Source: Halobellus rufus
GTDB taxonomy: Archaea > Halobacteriota > Halobacteria > Halobacteriales > Haloferacaceae
Length of the DNA: 49,999 bases
Direction of reading: 5' to 3'
Assembly: GCF_000739575.1 (NCBI RefSeq)
Contig: NZ_BBJO01000019.1
Coordinates: 1 to 49,999 of the forward strand
Position numbers and translations under genes: made by a program. This document shows positions 17,042 to 26,593 of the stretch, piece by piece; the first letter of the stretch is position 1, and the number at the start of each line of letters is the position of its first letter. The notes under the pieces were generated by a model, which worked only from the letters and a program-made list of their open reading frames with translations, was not told the DNA's origin and did no database searches.

Positions 17042-18163
17042 ATGTCGATAGATCAAGACGCAGCCGCACGGCGCATCATGGATCAGTTCGGTGAGGAGAG
17101 TCGCATCCCTTACCTCAACATCGAGGAGGGTGACGTGGGCGTCCTGATCGCCTTCCCGATCGTCGGCCTGTTCATCGCTGGCCTCACGGGCATCGAATCG
17201 CTTGCGCTTCCGTTCGTCGCCGGCGGCTTCGGCTTTGGCGTCGCCATCGTCTACGTCTCTCCCGATCACCTGAACGCGTGGACATGGACCAAGGACGTCT
17301 ATCGGTACGTCAAGCGACCGCAGATTACCTTCAGTGCTCCCGAAGACGCTGACGGGAGTACCAACGAGACAGAGCGCAACGAGGGCGGGCTCGCAAACTA
17401 CACGCCGTTTAAGCCCGACGAGCGGACGCAGGACATCACGAACATCGAGCGGGCGTGGCCGGGCGCAGGAGCCATTCAGCGGGCCGACGGGACGATGGAG
17501 GCGTTCATCGAGATCGACCCCGACAACATGGACTTCGCGATGTCCGACGACTGGGCCCAACTCCAGGACGCCGGCGAGGACTTCGCCAACAAAGAGCTGG
17601 ACTCGAAGCTCAAACTCCACGCGACGACCCGCTCGTTCCCGGTCGAACAGATCACGGAGAAAATCGAGGACCGCCTGAACGACGAGGACGTCACGGAGAA
17701 TCCGATCTTCAAGGAACTCCTCGAGGAGTACCGGGAGACCCGGCCGAAGGAGATGCGGGAACGGGGTATCCAGCAGGTGCGATACTACATCGGCGTTCAA
17801 GTCTCCCCGCTGGAGGTCTACGACCGCTTCCGCGACGAGGGCACGCCCGCTGAGAAGCTCACGCAGTTCCCCGTCATCGGCTTCCTGTTCAACCCGTTCG
17901 TCACCCGTCGCGAGGACCTCACTGACGTCGAACGTCGCGCTCAGATGTTCGAGAAGCTGGACAGCCGAGTCAACGACGTGCGGTCGGAGTTCATCCAGCA
18001 GGCGTCGGGCTGGTCCGCTCGGCGGCTCAGCACGGTCGAACTCTTCGTGTTGAATATGGACTTCTGGAACGGTCGGGAACACGACTACGACGAGGCAGAG
18101 CGTGTCGTTCGCGAACAACCGATCATCGGCCAGTCGCGCCGGGAGGATGCGTTCGATGCGTAG
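17042..18163 (+). CDS. PrgI/VirB3-like helices fused to a VirB4 N-terminal-type domain
   Basis: 373 aa. Two membrane helices at about 37-52 and 56-77 ('VGVLIAFPIVGLFIAGLTGI', 'LPFVAGGFGFGVAIVYV') are like the PrgI/VirB3 pair. A soluble domain (about 125-340) has the look of the CagE/TrbE/VirB4 N-terminal region ('ALQ'-free, but with the 'MEAFIEIDPDNMDF', 'RTFPVEQ'-like and 'YYIGVQVSP' strand pattern). It lacks a Walker motif. Its last codons overlap the next gene, which holds the ATPase. Thus the usual VirB4 appears divided in two genes, with the N-domain tied to the membrane by the VirB3-like helices. Confidence 0.6.
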   Translation: MSIDQDAAARRIMDQFGEESRIPYLNIEEGDVGVLIAFPIVGLFIAGLTGIESLALPFVAGGFGFGVAIVYVSPDHLNAWTWTKDVYRYVKRPQITFSAPEDADGSTNETERNEGGLANYTPFKPDERTQDITNIERAWPGAGAIQRADGTMEAFIEIDPDNMDFAMSDDWAQLQDAGEDFANKELDSKLKLHATTRSFPVEQITEKIEDRLNDEDVTENPIFKELLEEYRETRPKEMRERGIQQVRYYIGVQVSPLEVYDRFRDEGTPAEKLTQFPVIGFLFNPFVTRREDLTDVERRAQMFEKLDSRVNDVRSEFIQQASGWSARRLSTVELFVLNMDFWNGREHDYDEAERVVREQPIIGQSRREDAFDA

Positions 18164-20381
18164 CTCGGTCCTTCAAGCAGGGGGCGGCGTGGGCAGCCAG
18201 CTCGTCAGATGGCTCTCCAGTCCGACCTCTACGGAGGGCGCAGCGCTCTATCTCCTCCTCGTCGTACTGCTCGGTATCGGTGGGAAACTCCTCTGGGACT
18301 GGTACACCGAGGACGACACAGAAGAAGTCGAGTTCTCGGATGTCCTCGACGAGGAGACACTCGAACAGGGCGAGGCCGAACGCCAGCTCCTCGACGACAT
18401 CGCCGAGTCACACAAGACGGTGACCGCGCCGGCTGCCGCCGAGTGGGAAACGCGAGCCGCACGAGTCGGCGAGCAGTGGACGACGACGCTGTACATCGCC
18501 GACTACCCGGACTACCCCAACGACGGCTACCTCAGCGACCTCTTCGAGATGACCGACGTACAGTTCGACCTGACGGCCCACATCACGCCGAAGAATCAGG
18601 AGCGGGCCCGGAACGAACTACAGGACATCGCTGACGATCTTCAGGTGGATGCCGACCTCGAACAGAGCGTCCGGAGTGCCTACCTTCAGGAGCGGGCCAA
18701 CGAGGCCGCAGCGACGTACACAGCTGTCGAGAACGGCGCGAGCGTCTTCGACCAGGGGATGTTCATCACCGTTCGGGCCGACGAGAAGGACGACCTCAGA
18801 GACGCCGTCCAGAAGGTCAAGAGTGCGCTTCGTGACGATCCGGCGAACCTCACGCCGAAGACCGCAATCTGTCGGCAGGACCTCGCCCTTCAGTCCGCCG
18901 CGCCCATCGGCGACAACGAGTTCGGCCGCACGTCAATCGCACTCGGCGGCGCCGTCGGCGCATTACTCTCCTCGCCGCACAACGCGACGATCCTCGAGGA
19001 GGGCGGCGTCGAGTTCGGGATTCACAAGGACAACCAGAGCCCTGTGGTCATCGACCCGTTCGCCCGAGACAACGGGTACGCGATGTTCACCGTCGGCGAC
19101 ACGGGCTCAGGGAAGTCGTTCAGTTCCAAGCAGAACTTCATCCGATCCATCGAACAGAGCAAGGACCGCATCGGCATCATCCTCGAACCGCTGAACAACT
19201 GGGCCGGTGTCTCGGAAGCCCTCGACGCCAAACGGATCACGGTCGGCGGAACGCTCGGTCTGAATCCGCTGGAAATCCGAGAGACGCCGGAGCACGTCCA
19301 GCGGGCGATGGGTGAGGACGCGAGCCCGTTCAACGAGAAGCTCGACGACGCGATGAGCTTCCTCACGAACTTCTTCGCCCTCCGCGGTATCTCGCTGGGC
19401 GACCGGCGGACGACGCTCGAACTCGGGCTCAAGCGCGCCTACAAGCGCCAGGACATTACGGACGACATCTCCACGCACAGCAACCCGAGCCCGACCATCC
19501 GCGACATGATGGACGTCTTCGAGGATATGGTCGACGACCCCGAGGAGTTCGTCGTGCGGTCCGACGAGGAAGCCGGGAAGATCAAAGAGGACGCAACGTG
19601 GCTGCTCGACCAGCTCCGCCCCTTCGAGGACGACGGTCGTCACGCCAATCTCGGCCAGGAGTCCGATTTCGATATCCGGGACGAGAAGGTCATCTATCTC
19701 GATCTCGCCCAGCAGGAAGGGAGCGTGGACAGCAGCACAGCGCTGACGATGCAGCTCCTCATCTCGCTGGTGTACGAGCGAGCGAAGGTCTCGGACAAGG
19801 AGGTCGTGTTCTACATCGACGAGGCCCGCTACATCATGCAGGACGCCGCCAGTCTGGCGTTCCTCGAGACTGTCTTCCGGCACCACCGCCACCACGACCT
19901 CTCGATCCGGCTGGTCACACAGACCGTCGACGAGTTCTTCGAGCACGCCGAATCCGAGGCGATCCTCGATCAGTGTGCCGTCAAGCAGTTCCACCGCCTC
20001 GACGGGATGGACGAGGAGTGGGCCGACGAGTTCGGCCTGAACTACGCACAGATGCGATTCGTCCAGGATGCGGTGCCTGGAAACGAGGACGCCGGCTTCT
20101 CCGAGGCGCTGGTGGGCGTCGACGGCGAGTGGCGCGGCATCCAGGTCAAAGCGATGCCGAAGGAGAAACAGGTCATCGACTTCGACCCGACCTCCCAAGT
20201 TCGGTCCTCACTCCCCGGCGCCGGCGACAGCGCTGTCGATAGCGAGATGGAGGAATTCCAAGCGGACCTAGAAGAGAGAGTAACGAACGGAACGAACGAA
20301 ACGAACACCACCGAAGATGAATCCGACGCCGTCGCAGCCGAGCCAGACGGCGGGTCAACGGAGGGAACCGACAATGGCTGA
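18156..20381 (+). CDS. virB4: VirB4-type conjugation ATPase
   Basis: 741 aa from the ATG at 18156, which lies 9 nt after GGGAGG and inside the previous gene's end. One membrane helix sits near residues 28-46 ('ALYLLLVVLLGIGGKLLW'). The RecA-like ATPase domain carries Walker A GDTGSGKS near 314-321 and Walker B 'VVFYIDEARY' near 550-559, then 'LSIRLVTQTVDEFF', the classic VirB4/TraC motif order. VirB4 ATPases power pilus assembly and substrate passage. The final 50 residues are a disordered acidic Thr/Asn tail. The next gene overlaps by 8 nt. Confidence 0.9.
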   Translation: MRSSVLQAGGGVGSQLVRWLSSPTSTEGAALYLLLVVLLGIGGKLLWDWYTEDDTEEVEFSDVLDEETLEQGEAERQLLDDIAESHKTVTAPAAAEWETRAARVGEQWTTTLYIADYPDYPNDGYLSDLFEMTDVQFDLTAHITPKNQERARNELQDIADDLQVDADLEQSVRSAYLQERANEAAATYTAVENGASVFDQGMFITVRADEKDDLRDAVQKVKSALRDDPANLTPKTAICRQDLALQSAAPIGDNEFGRTSIALGGAVGALLSSPHNATILEEGGVEFGIHKDNQSPVVIDPFARDNGYAMFTVGDTGSGKSFSSKQNFIRSIEQSKDRIGIILEPLNNWAGVSEALDAKRITVGGTLGLNPLEIRETPEHVQRAMGEDASPFNEKLDDAMSFLTNFFALRGISLGDRRTTLELGLKRAYKRQDITDDISTHSNPSPTIRDMMDVFEDMVDDPEEFVVRSDEEAGKIKEDATWLLDQLRPFEDDGRHANLGQESDFDIRDEKVIYLDLAQQEGSVDSSTALTMQLLISLVYERAKVSDKEVVFYIDEARYIMQDAASLAFLETVFRHHRHHDLSIRLVTQTVDEFFEHAESEAILDQCAVKQFHRLDGMDEEWADEFGLNYAQMRFVQDAVPGNEDAGFSEALVGVDGEWRGIQVKAMPKEKQVIDFDPTSQVRSSLPGAGDSAVDSEMEEFQADLEERVTNGTNETNTTEDESDAVAAEPDGGSTEGTDNG

Positions 20382-23300
20382 CTACCTGCGCGTCACCCCG
20401 ACCTCCGAACAACTCGATGCCGAAAGCATCCCCCGCGTCCTCGACAGCCTCTACAAACTGACCACGCCGGGGTCGTCGGGCCTCGGAGCAAAGCTAAACC
20501 CGCTCAACAGCGAGACACCGCCTCGGTTCGAGTTTCTCGCGATCAGTGAGGGGCCGGATGAGCCGGTGGAGTTCTTCTACGGCGCCGATGCCCACCTCGA
20601 TACTGTCGAAAAGCGGCTCCGCTCAATCTACCCGTCCACGTTCGATATCGAACGCGTCGACGTCGACGTCGCCGACCGTCTCATTCAGCCGGTCGAGTTG
20701 ACACCAGAAGAGTTCGTCGAGCACTACGAAGCCGGGCGGCTTCAGTACGAGTTTGGTCCAGGGGAGCAGTACGAGCACGTCGACGAAGAGCCGGCTGACG
20801 GTGACGCAGCCAATACGGACCCGGTCGTCGACGGCGGCACGGTATCCGCCACAATTCCCGACCATCACGTTGTCGTCGGCGACTCCGTTCTCGAACTTGC
20901 CTCCCCTGAGACACTCCCTGAGGATGAGCAGCAGCCATCGATCGAGAAGCCGACGATGACGACGAGAGGTACGATCCTGGCACGGCCAGCCGAGGACGCC
21001 GTCTCCCCGCTCGGTGTCCAGTGGTGTGGGTCCGCGTCGCGGAAGCAGGACTGGATGACGTCGCTGACGCCGTTCACAGCGGACGAGTCAGACGGGAATC
21101 TCTCCTCGGTCGACCAACCCGGTGCCGCGCTCGCGACGCTCATCGACCACCTTATGGAGGCGACAGCCCCGACCGCGTTCCAAGTCGTCTTCCAACGACG
21201 CAGCAGCTGGCAATCCGACGCAGAAGTGCGGAAAGAGGACCTCGTCGACGGCCGCGATACGTTCTTCCAGGAGGTAGTCGGGTCGTTCCTCGAGGTCGAA
21301 GACCACCGGAGCGACCAGGACGAACGACAACTCAGTGAGTCCGTCGAGAAACGGATCGAGTACATCGACGCGAAAAACGCCAAACGGTCGTTCACGGCGA
21401 ACATCCGCGCCGTTGGCGTCCCTACTGATGGCACTCGCGACGACCTCGATGCACGCATGGATTCGCTTCTCCCGGTGTTCGATCCGCTCGACGGGCCGTT
21501 CTACGAGGTCGAGGGACAGCGTTTCCGAGAGAGTGGTTTTCGTGAGAAAACAAAGGAGAAAAACGCACGGGCCGCGCTCCAGCGTCTTCTCAACCGAGAG
21601 CTGACGACGGGCCGGGGGAAGACCCGACCCGAATTGGTCCTCTGTGGGACGGAGCTCGCGAACTTCATCCTCGTCCCTTCCTCCGAACAGTTGACCGTTG
21701 AGGGAACACGGGGGACTCGAGCCGAACAGCAGAGCCGCAATCCGCTCCCGTGGCCGAATCCCGACCTGATCCAGCAGTTCCAGGACGGGATGGAGATCGG
21801 GTATGCCCTCGACGATAACGGGGAGCCGCGACCGAATCCGATCCAAATCCCGCCGGACCTGTTGCCCACGCATTACGGGCGGTTCGCGTCGACTGGTGGC
21901 GGGAAGTCGAAGGCCATCATCAACGACGCGCTCTCGCTCCGCGAGACGACGGGTGGCCCCGTCGTCCTCGTCGACCCGAAGGGGGACGGAATGTGTGAGA
22001 ACTACCTGCGCTGCCACTACGAGCGGTTCGGTGGCCTCGACGACATCTACCACTTCCGCGTCCCCGAGACGATCCCCGCGTTCTCGTTCTTCGACATCCG
22101 CCCAGCGCTCGAAGCGGGCCGGAACCGTGAGGACGCGATTCAGGACAAGGTCGACCACTTCCACGACATCCTCCGGATGATCATGGGTCGCGAGCAGTAC
22201 GGCCAAGCGTTCGTCGCGAACGAGATCCTCAGCTACCTCATCAAGGCGCTGTTTGACGAGGAGTACGGCAGCGACGTGTTCGGGCTGGACGACCTCTTCG
22301 CCGCCGCCTTCCGGATGCAACGCGAGCAGACGATTCCCCCGGTCTCTGCGGACAACCAGAATATTGAGGAATCGCTGACGCGCCACTTCGCGAAGGACAA
22401 CCACCAGTTCCAGGTGTCGATGGACGCCGTCGGAAACCGCCTCGACAAGCTCAAAGAAGACGCGCATCTCCGCCGGATCTTCAGCCACGTTCCCGAGCAG
22501 AACGACGCCGGCGATTACGTCGACAACCGCTTTGACTTCCGCGAGTTCCTCGATGAAGACACGACCATCATCTTCGACCTCGGCGACCTGCGGCCGGAGG
22601 CACAGCGAGCGATCACACTCCTGCTGTTGAGCAACCTCTGGGATGCCGTGCAGGTGCGCCGGCGCGACGGTCAGACCGACTACGAGAAGCTCACGAACCT
22701 CATCATCGAGGAGGCGGCACCGGTCGCGTCGACGAAACTGGTCTCCGAGCAGCTGCTACCGCAGGGCCGATCGTTCGGCCTGAGTATGGGCCTCGTGATG
22801 CAGTTCCCCGAACAGGTGCGGAACCGGAACGAGCGAGCCTATGACGAGGTGCTGAACAACATCAAGACGAAGCTTATCGGGAACATCTCGATCGAGCGCG
22901 ACCTAGCGGAGTCGCTTGCCCACGAGGACCTCAGCCCGACCGAACTCCGCAACCGGATCAACACGCTGCCGAGCGGCGAGTGGATCGCCCAGCTCCCGAG
23001 CCCGTCCTTCGGGGAGACTGGTCCGCCGCCGTTTTCGTTGAAGCCCCTCCCGATTGCGCCGGGGCATCCAGAAAGCGACCAGCCGCTCACAGAGCCCCAG
23101 GAAGACCATTTCGAGTCCGTGTCCCGGCCACGGATGGTCGAGCGGACACAGGCCCAGTACGGACTGACAGCGACGACTGAATCGAGTCCGGCTCCCGAGG
23201 AGGCGGGGTGGGGGAGTTCAAGAGCCGACACGACGGGCTCATCGGCTGATGGAGATACGGGGGACGACCCGAACCAGTCCGCGTTCATCAGCCAAGCGAC

Positions 23301-24195
23301 AACCGAGGACGGGTCGACGTCGACGACTCAACCCGAGACGGACAGCGAGTCCGGTGGAGACCACGGGGAGATCAGTTCGTTGTTCGGGGAACCCGCTGCT
23401 AGCGATGGTGACCCAGCTCCCGACCAAGCAGCGCAACCGGCGAACGGATCAACGCCCGTTCAGGACAGCGGTGTACCCGTTCCCGATGACGACCTTCGAG
23501 AACGCGGGCTCAGTCGCGACGATGTCCGATTCCTGAGCCAAGTCCTTGACGTGATGAACAGGGACGACGACGAGTACACGCTCTTGAAGAGTATGCGCCA
23601 GCTGCGAGACGACTACGAGGACCTCCATCTGGAGCGGCTCACGGAACAGGAGCTATTGGACGAGGGATCTGCTGCTGGCCGCAAGTACTACACCGTGCTT
23701 CCGGCCGGGCGAGACCTCCTCGGCAGGGAACTGAACGCCGGTCCCGGCGAGGGTGACCTCGGCGAAAAAACCCCGCACAAGGTCGGCGTCCGACTCCTCG
23801 AGTTGTGGCTCCAGCAGCAGGACGGCGTCGTTCGCGTCGAACCGTACTACGAATACGACGATGGAATGGTGCTGGATGTAGCCGGGTTCGACGATAAGGG
23901 CAATCTGGTCTGGGCTGGTGAAGCGGAGCTCGCGAGTAACAATAGGCACGCCCCGGTCGAGGATTACGACAAGCTCAGCGCCGTGGACGGCGACGCAGTT
24001 TGGGCGTTCAACACTCGGGAGACAGCCATCGGCGTGCTCGACGCGTTGGCCGACGCCGACAGGATCGACGAGCCTGTCAGTGGGCGGTCGGCGCGGTCGT
24101 TCGCGAACATTAGAGACGCTGTCGAGGAACTCAGTGCTGACGGGCTGACCACCGTTCGGGGGTTCAAAAATCTCAAAGAGGGACTCGAGTCATGA
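20374..24195 (+). CDS. VirD4/TraG-type coupling ATPase with extra C-terminal domains
   Basis: 1273 aa. Residues 1-490 are an N-terminal region without obvious membrane helices. The FtsK/HerA-type motor follows with Walker A 'STGGGKSK' near 506-513, 'VVLVDPKGDG' near 530, and Walker B-like 'NLIIEEAAP' near 773. A disordered Thr/Ser/Asp region (about 925-1040) leads to a small helical domain and then a C-terminal domain (about 1130-1273) with 'VLDVAGFDDKGNLVWAGEAEL', reminiscent of a PD-(D/E)xK-type core. Coupling proteins deliver DNA to the secretion channel. The start overlaps virB4 (ATGGCTGA) after a GAGGGA. The C-terminal fusion may give a nicking or targeting function (inference). Confidence 0.8.
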   Translation: MADYLRVTPTSEQLDAESIPRVLDSLYKLTTPGSSGLGAKLNPLNSETPPRFEFLAISEGPDEPVEFFYGADAHLDTVEKRLRSIYPSTFDIERVDVDVADRLIQPVELTPEEFVEHYEAGRLQYEFGPGEQYEHVDEEPADGDAANTDPVVDGGTVSATIPDHHVVVGDSVLELASPETLPEDEQQPSIEKPTMTTRGTILARPAEDAVSPLGVQWCGSASRKQDWMTSLTPFTADESDGNLSSVDQPGAALATLIDHLMEATAPTAFQVVFQRRSSWQSDAEVRKEDLVDGRDTFFQEVVGSFLEVEDHRSDQDERQLSESVEKRIEYIDAKNAKRSFTANIRAVGVPTDGTRDDLDARMDSLLPVFDPLDGPFYEVEGQRFRESGFREKTKEKNARAALQRLLNRELTTGRGKTRPELVLCGTELANFILVPSSEQLTVEGTRGTRAEQQSRNPLPWPNPDLIQQFQDGMEIGYALDDNGEPRPNPIQIPPDLLPTHYGRFASTGGGKSKAIINDALSLRETTGGPVVLVDPKGDGMCENYLRCHYERFGGLDDIYHFRVPETIPAFSFFDIRPALEAGRNREDAIQDKVDHFHDILRMIMGREQYGQAFVANEILSYLIKALFDEEYGSDVFGLDDLFAAAFRMQREQTIPPVSADNQNIEESLTRHFAKDNHQFQVSMDAVGNRLDKLKEDAHLRRIFSHVPEQNDAGDYVDNRFDFREFLDEDTTIIFDLGDLRPEAQRAITLLLLSNLWDAVQVRRRDGQTDYEKLTNLIIEEAAPVASTKLVSEQLLPQGRSFGLSMGLVMQFPEQVRNRNERAYDEVLNNIKTKLIGNISIERDLAESLAHEDLSPTELRNRINTLPSGEWIAQLPSPSFGETGPPPFSLKPLPIAPGHPESDQPLTEPQEDHFESVSRPRMVERTQAQYGLTATTESSPAPEEAGWGSSRADTTGSSADGDTGDDPNQSAFISQATTEDGSTSTTQPETDSESGGDHGEISSLFGEPAASDGDPAPDQAAQPANGSTPVQDSGVPVPDDDLRERGLSRDDVRFLSQVLDVMNRDDDEYTLLKSMRQLRDDYEDLHLERLTEQELLDEGSAAGRKYYTVLPAGRDLLGRELNAGPGEGDLGEKTPHKVGVRLLELWLQQQDGVVRVEPYYEYDDGMVLDVAGFDDKGNLVWAGEAELASNNRHAPVEDYDKLSAVDGDAVWAFNTRETAIGVLDALADADRIDEPVSGRSARSFANIRDAVEELSADGLTTVRGFKNLKEGLES

Positions 24196-25076
24196 CGTGG
24201 CGACAGGCAACGCGTGAGGAGATCTATGCCTACTACGCTGAGGAATTTCCCCGCTATGTCGACGACCTGCCGGAGTTCATCACGGGGACCGGTCCGAAAC
24301 AGTACGCTGTCGCCTTCCGCGAGGCCCATCCGGTGCGCAACGATGAGGTGCCGGACAAGGACTTCATCCGGCGGGATACGTGGCAAACGAATCCATCAGG
24401 CGATCGGACGACGGCGGAGTTCAACAGCTTTGAGGACGTCGTTGAGTTCGTTCGCCATCCCGCACGGAACGACCCGCTGGGCCGAAGCGAATTCGCACTT
24501 GCTGATCCAGAAGTCTTGGAGCAACCGGATCCACGCCCCGATGCCGTCTACTACGCACTCGATCACTGGGAGCGGCCGTGGGTCCTCCTCGTCGATATCG
24601 ACGCCAAGGAGATCGCTCGAGAACGAGCCGCGGATGCTGTCTCGGACAACATCGACGACCGGGACGACGAGGCACTCCTCGACGCCGCCGGCATCCTCGA
24701 CGCCGAGCCAACCGGGTATCCGTACGCCTTCGAAGACGTCGACCGCGCCATCGAGTACGGGTTCGAGGTGCGCGACATCTTCGAGGACGATTTCGACGCC
24801 GAGGAAACGATGGTCGTCTACAGCGGGCAAGGCGTCCACGTCTACCTCCTCGACTCTGACCCGGCGCACCGATACGACGAGCAGAGTCGCGAGGTGTTGA
24901 ACGACCTCCTCCTCAAGACCTACGACATCCCCATCGACCCCGTCGTGACGGCGGACCGCCGGCGTGTCGCTCGCCTGCCCTACTCGCTGCACGCCGACGT
25001 CTGTAGCATCGTTCAACCCATCGAGAGCCCGGCGTTCGACGTTCGGTCGGCGACACCCGAGGTGATCGACGAATGA
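24192..25076 (+). CDS. PriS-like archaeo-eukaryotic primase catalytic subunit
   Basis: 294 aa. Catalytic features are in order: acidic pair D135 and D137 in 'VLLVDIDAKE', the nucleotide-binding motif SGQGVH at 211-216, and the closing signature 'IDPVVTADRRRVARLPYSLH' (248-267) that in PriS supplies the third Asp and basic residues. It is shorter than chromosomal PriS (about 350-400 aa). The start overlaps the coupling gene stop as ATGA, and the stop overlaps the next ATG. Primers made here could convert transferred single strands into duplex or start element replication. Confidence 0.85.
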   Translation: MTWRQATREEIYAYYAEEFPRYVDDLPEFITGTGPKQYAVAFREAHPVRNDEVPDKDFIRRDTWQTNPSGDRTTAEFNSFEDVVEFVRHPARNDPLGRSEFALADPEVLEQPDPRPDAVYYALDHWERPWVLLVDIDAKEIARERAADAVSDNIDDRDDEALLDAAGILDAEPTGYPYAFEDVDRAIEYGFEVRDIFEDDFDAEETMVVYSGQGVHVYLLDSDPAHRYDEQSREVLNDLLLKTYDIPIDPVVTADRRRVARLPYSLHADVCSIVQPIESPAFDVRSATPEVIDE

Positions 25077-26593
25077 GCCCCAGTACGCCTACCGACGACG
25101 AGGACATGGCGTATCGAGTTGCGGCACTCCCGCTGCAGTACGGTGAGACCCGCATCAACCAGCTGTTTACGCGTGGCTACAACCGATACGTCGTCGACGG
25201 CGAGGACCAGCCCGAAGACCTCGTGAATGACGTCGAGCGGTTCGGGACGGCAGCGTTCAAAGAGCAGGTTCGTGCCGACGCAGCCAACGAGCCGTTCGTC
25301 GACGAGCCGGGAACGCTCGCTGTGCTCGCGACGCTGAGTGCGATCTGTGTGAAAGAGCACCCGAAGTTCGAGCACGCGTCGCCCCGGAACATCCAGGTGC
25401 TCTACGACATCCGTGAGTTGTACGTCAACAATCTCGCCTCCCTCACCCGTGCTCGCGGTGATGGGGCACTCCAGCAGGACATCGCCGACGTGCTGTACAG
25501 CAAAGAGCCCGGCGAGGATGGCCCGCATCCGGGTCGGGTCTGTACGGGCATCACAGAGATGCAGGAGTTCGGGGATGGCCTGTACCTCGAAATCCCAATG
25601 GCCGCAGCCTCACGCAAATGTCTCGTTCGGGAGGACAAGGATTCGACGGGGAGTGACGACGGAGAGATACTGACGCGAGTGAAGGACAACAAGCTGTACG
25701 TCCCGGTCGGTGATTTCGACAGCAAGTATCGGGACTACGCTGAGCGGGCGTTCAAGAAGCTCCTGCGAGTCCAGGAGGATGGGCTCTCCAACGACCAGCT
25801 GACGTGGCTGACCACGAACGAGTCCGCGATAACGGAGCGGATCGACCGCTTCCTCGAGACCGGCCATCACGAGCGCATCTGGCGGAACTGGGACCGTGGC
25901 GAACGGACGATCCGCGTCCTCCGGCGAGCCCTGAGTGACGCCCCCGACGACGTCGCCCAGAGAGGGGAGTTCCTTACAGCGAAAGAGCTCTATCGAGCGG
26001 TCGAGGCGTACGAGGCCGATGACGACTGGGAATCGTCTGTAACGGATTGGATCTCGAGTCCGAGCAGTCTCGCCAAGACGTTGGCCGACCACGAGTCACA
26101 TTCGGCGGTCACCATCGACCGCGACGGGCGCGTCAACACCTATCGAATCGGGCGGGACGGAACCGGCGCTGAACAGATCGAGGTGCGGGAAATCGACGAC
26201 CTCTTCGAACTCCCCTGTCTGGCGAATATGGAGGAGCGACTACACGAGAAGAAGCCCGTCCGGAAGGACCTCTATAACTTCGCGCGGATGGTGATGTGGC
26301 TGCCGCAGTACCGAGACAGCAGCCTCGACGAGATCGTCGCGGACCTCAAGGACGTCTTCTCCAGGTGGCCGTGGTACGACGAGCAGGAGACCGAGTACCA
26401 GGTTCGCTACGAATTCTCGAACACGATCGACGGCGACACGCCGTTGCCGATGAACTGCGATAACGACGATCTACAGCGCTACTGTATCGGCCAGGACCAG
26501 TGTCCCTACTCGATCTGGGGCAGCCTCCCGTTCCCGGATGAGATGTACGAACAAGTCGACGAGGAGTCCGCAGGCCCCGCTGAGCAGTTCTGA
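25073..26593 (+). CDS. PriL-like primase large subunit with a putative Fe-S domain
   Basis: 506 aa. The N-terminal 200 residues are helical. The C-terminal part has four cysteines at about 382 ('ELPCLANMEERL'), 462, 471 and 477 ('PMNCDNDDLQRYCIGQDQCPYSIWG'), with 'NFARMVMWLPQY' in between. The first spacing of about 80 residues and the LPC start resemble the 4Fe-4S domain of PriL, though the later spacings are shorter. It starts in the stop of the PriS-like gene, so the two likely form a heterodimeric primase. An internal region (260-330) looks like a winged helix. The domain call is by pattern only. Confidence 0.65.
   Translation: MSPSTPTDDEDMAYRVAALPLQYGETRINQLFTRGYNRYVVDGEDQPEDLVNDVERFGTAAFKEQVRADAANEPFVDEPGTLAVLATLSAICVKEHPKFEHASPRNIQVLYDIRELYVNNLASLTRARGDGALQQDIADVLYSKEPGEDGPHPGRVCTGITEMQEFGDGLYLEIPMAAASRKCLVREDKDSTGSDDGEILTRVKDNKLYVPVGDFDSKYRDYAERAFKKLLRVQEDGLSNDQLTWLTTNESAITERIDRFLETGHHERIWRNWDRGERTIRVLRRALSDAPDDVAQRGEFLTAKELYRAVEAYEADDDWESSVTDWISSPSSLAKTLADHESHSAVTIDRDGRVNTYRIGRDGTGAEQIEVREIDDLFELPCLANMEERLHEKKPVRKDLYNFARMVMWLPQYRDSSLDEIVADLKDVFSRWPWYDEQETEYQVRYEFSNTIDGDTPLPMNCDNDDLQRYCIGQDQCPYSIWGSLPFPDEMYEQVDEESAGPAEQF

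Noticed and set aside
16745..18118. 457-aa minus-strand open frame across the VirB6-like and VirB3/4-like genes
   Set aside because: It overlaps two well-supported plus-strand genes and has shadow composition without motifs.
19107..20198. 363-aa minus-strand open frame opposite virB4
   Set aside because: Antisense of the ATPase domain, typical GC3-driven shadow.
21088..22488. 466-aa minus-strand open frame inside the coupling ATPase gene
   Set aside because: It is the antisense of a clearly coding GC-rich gene with Walker motifs; composition (Val/Arg/Leu-rich) is that of a codon-shadow frame and no domain is seen.
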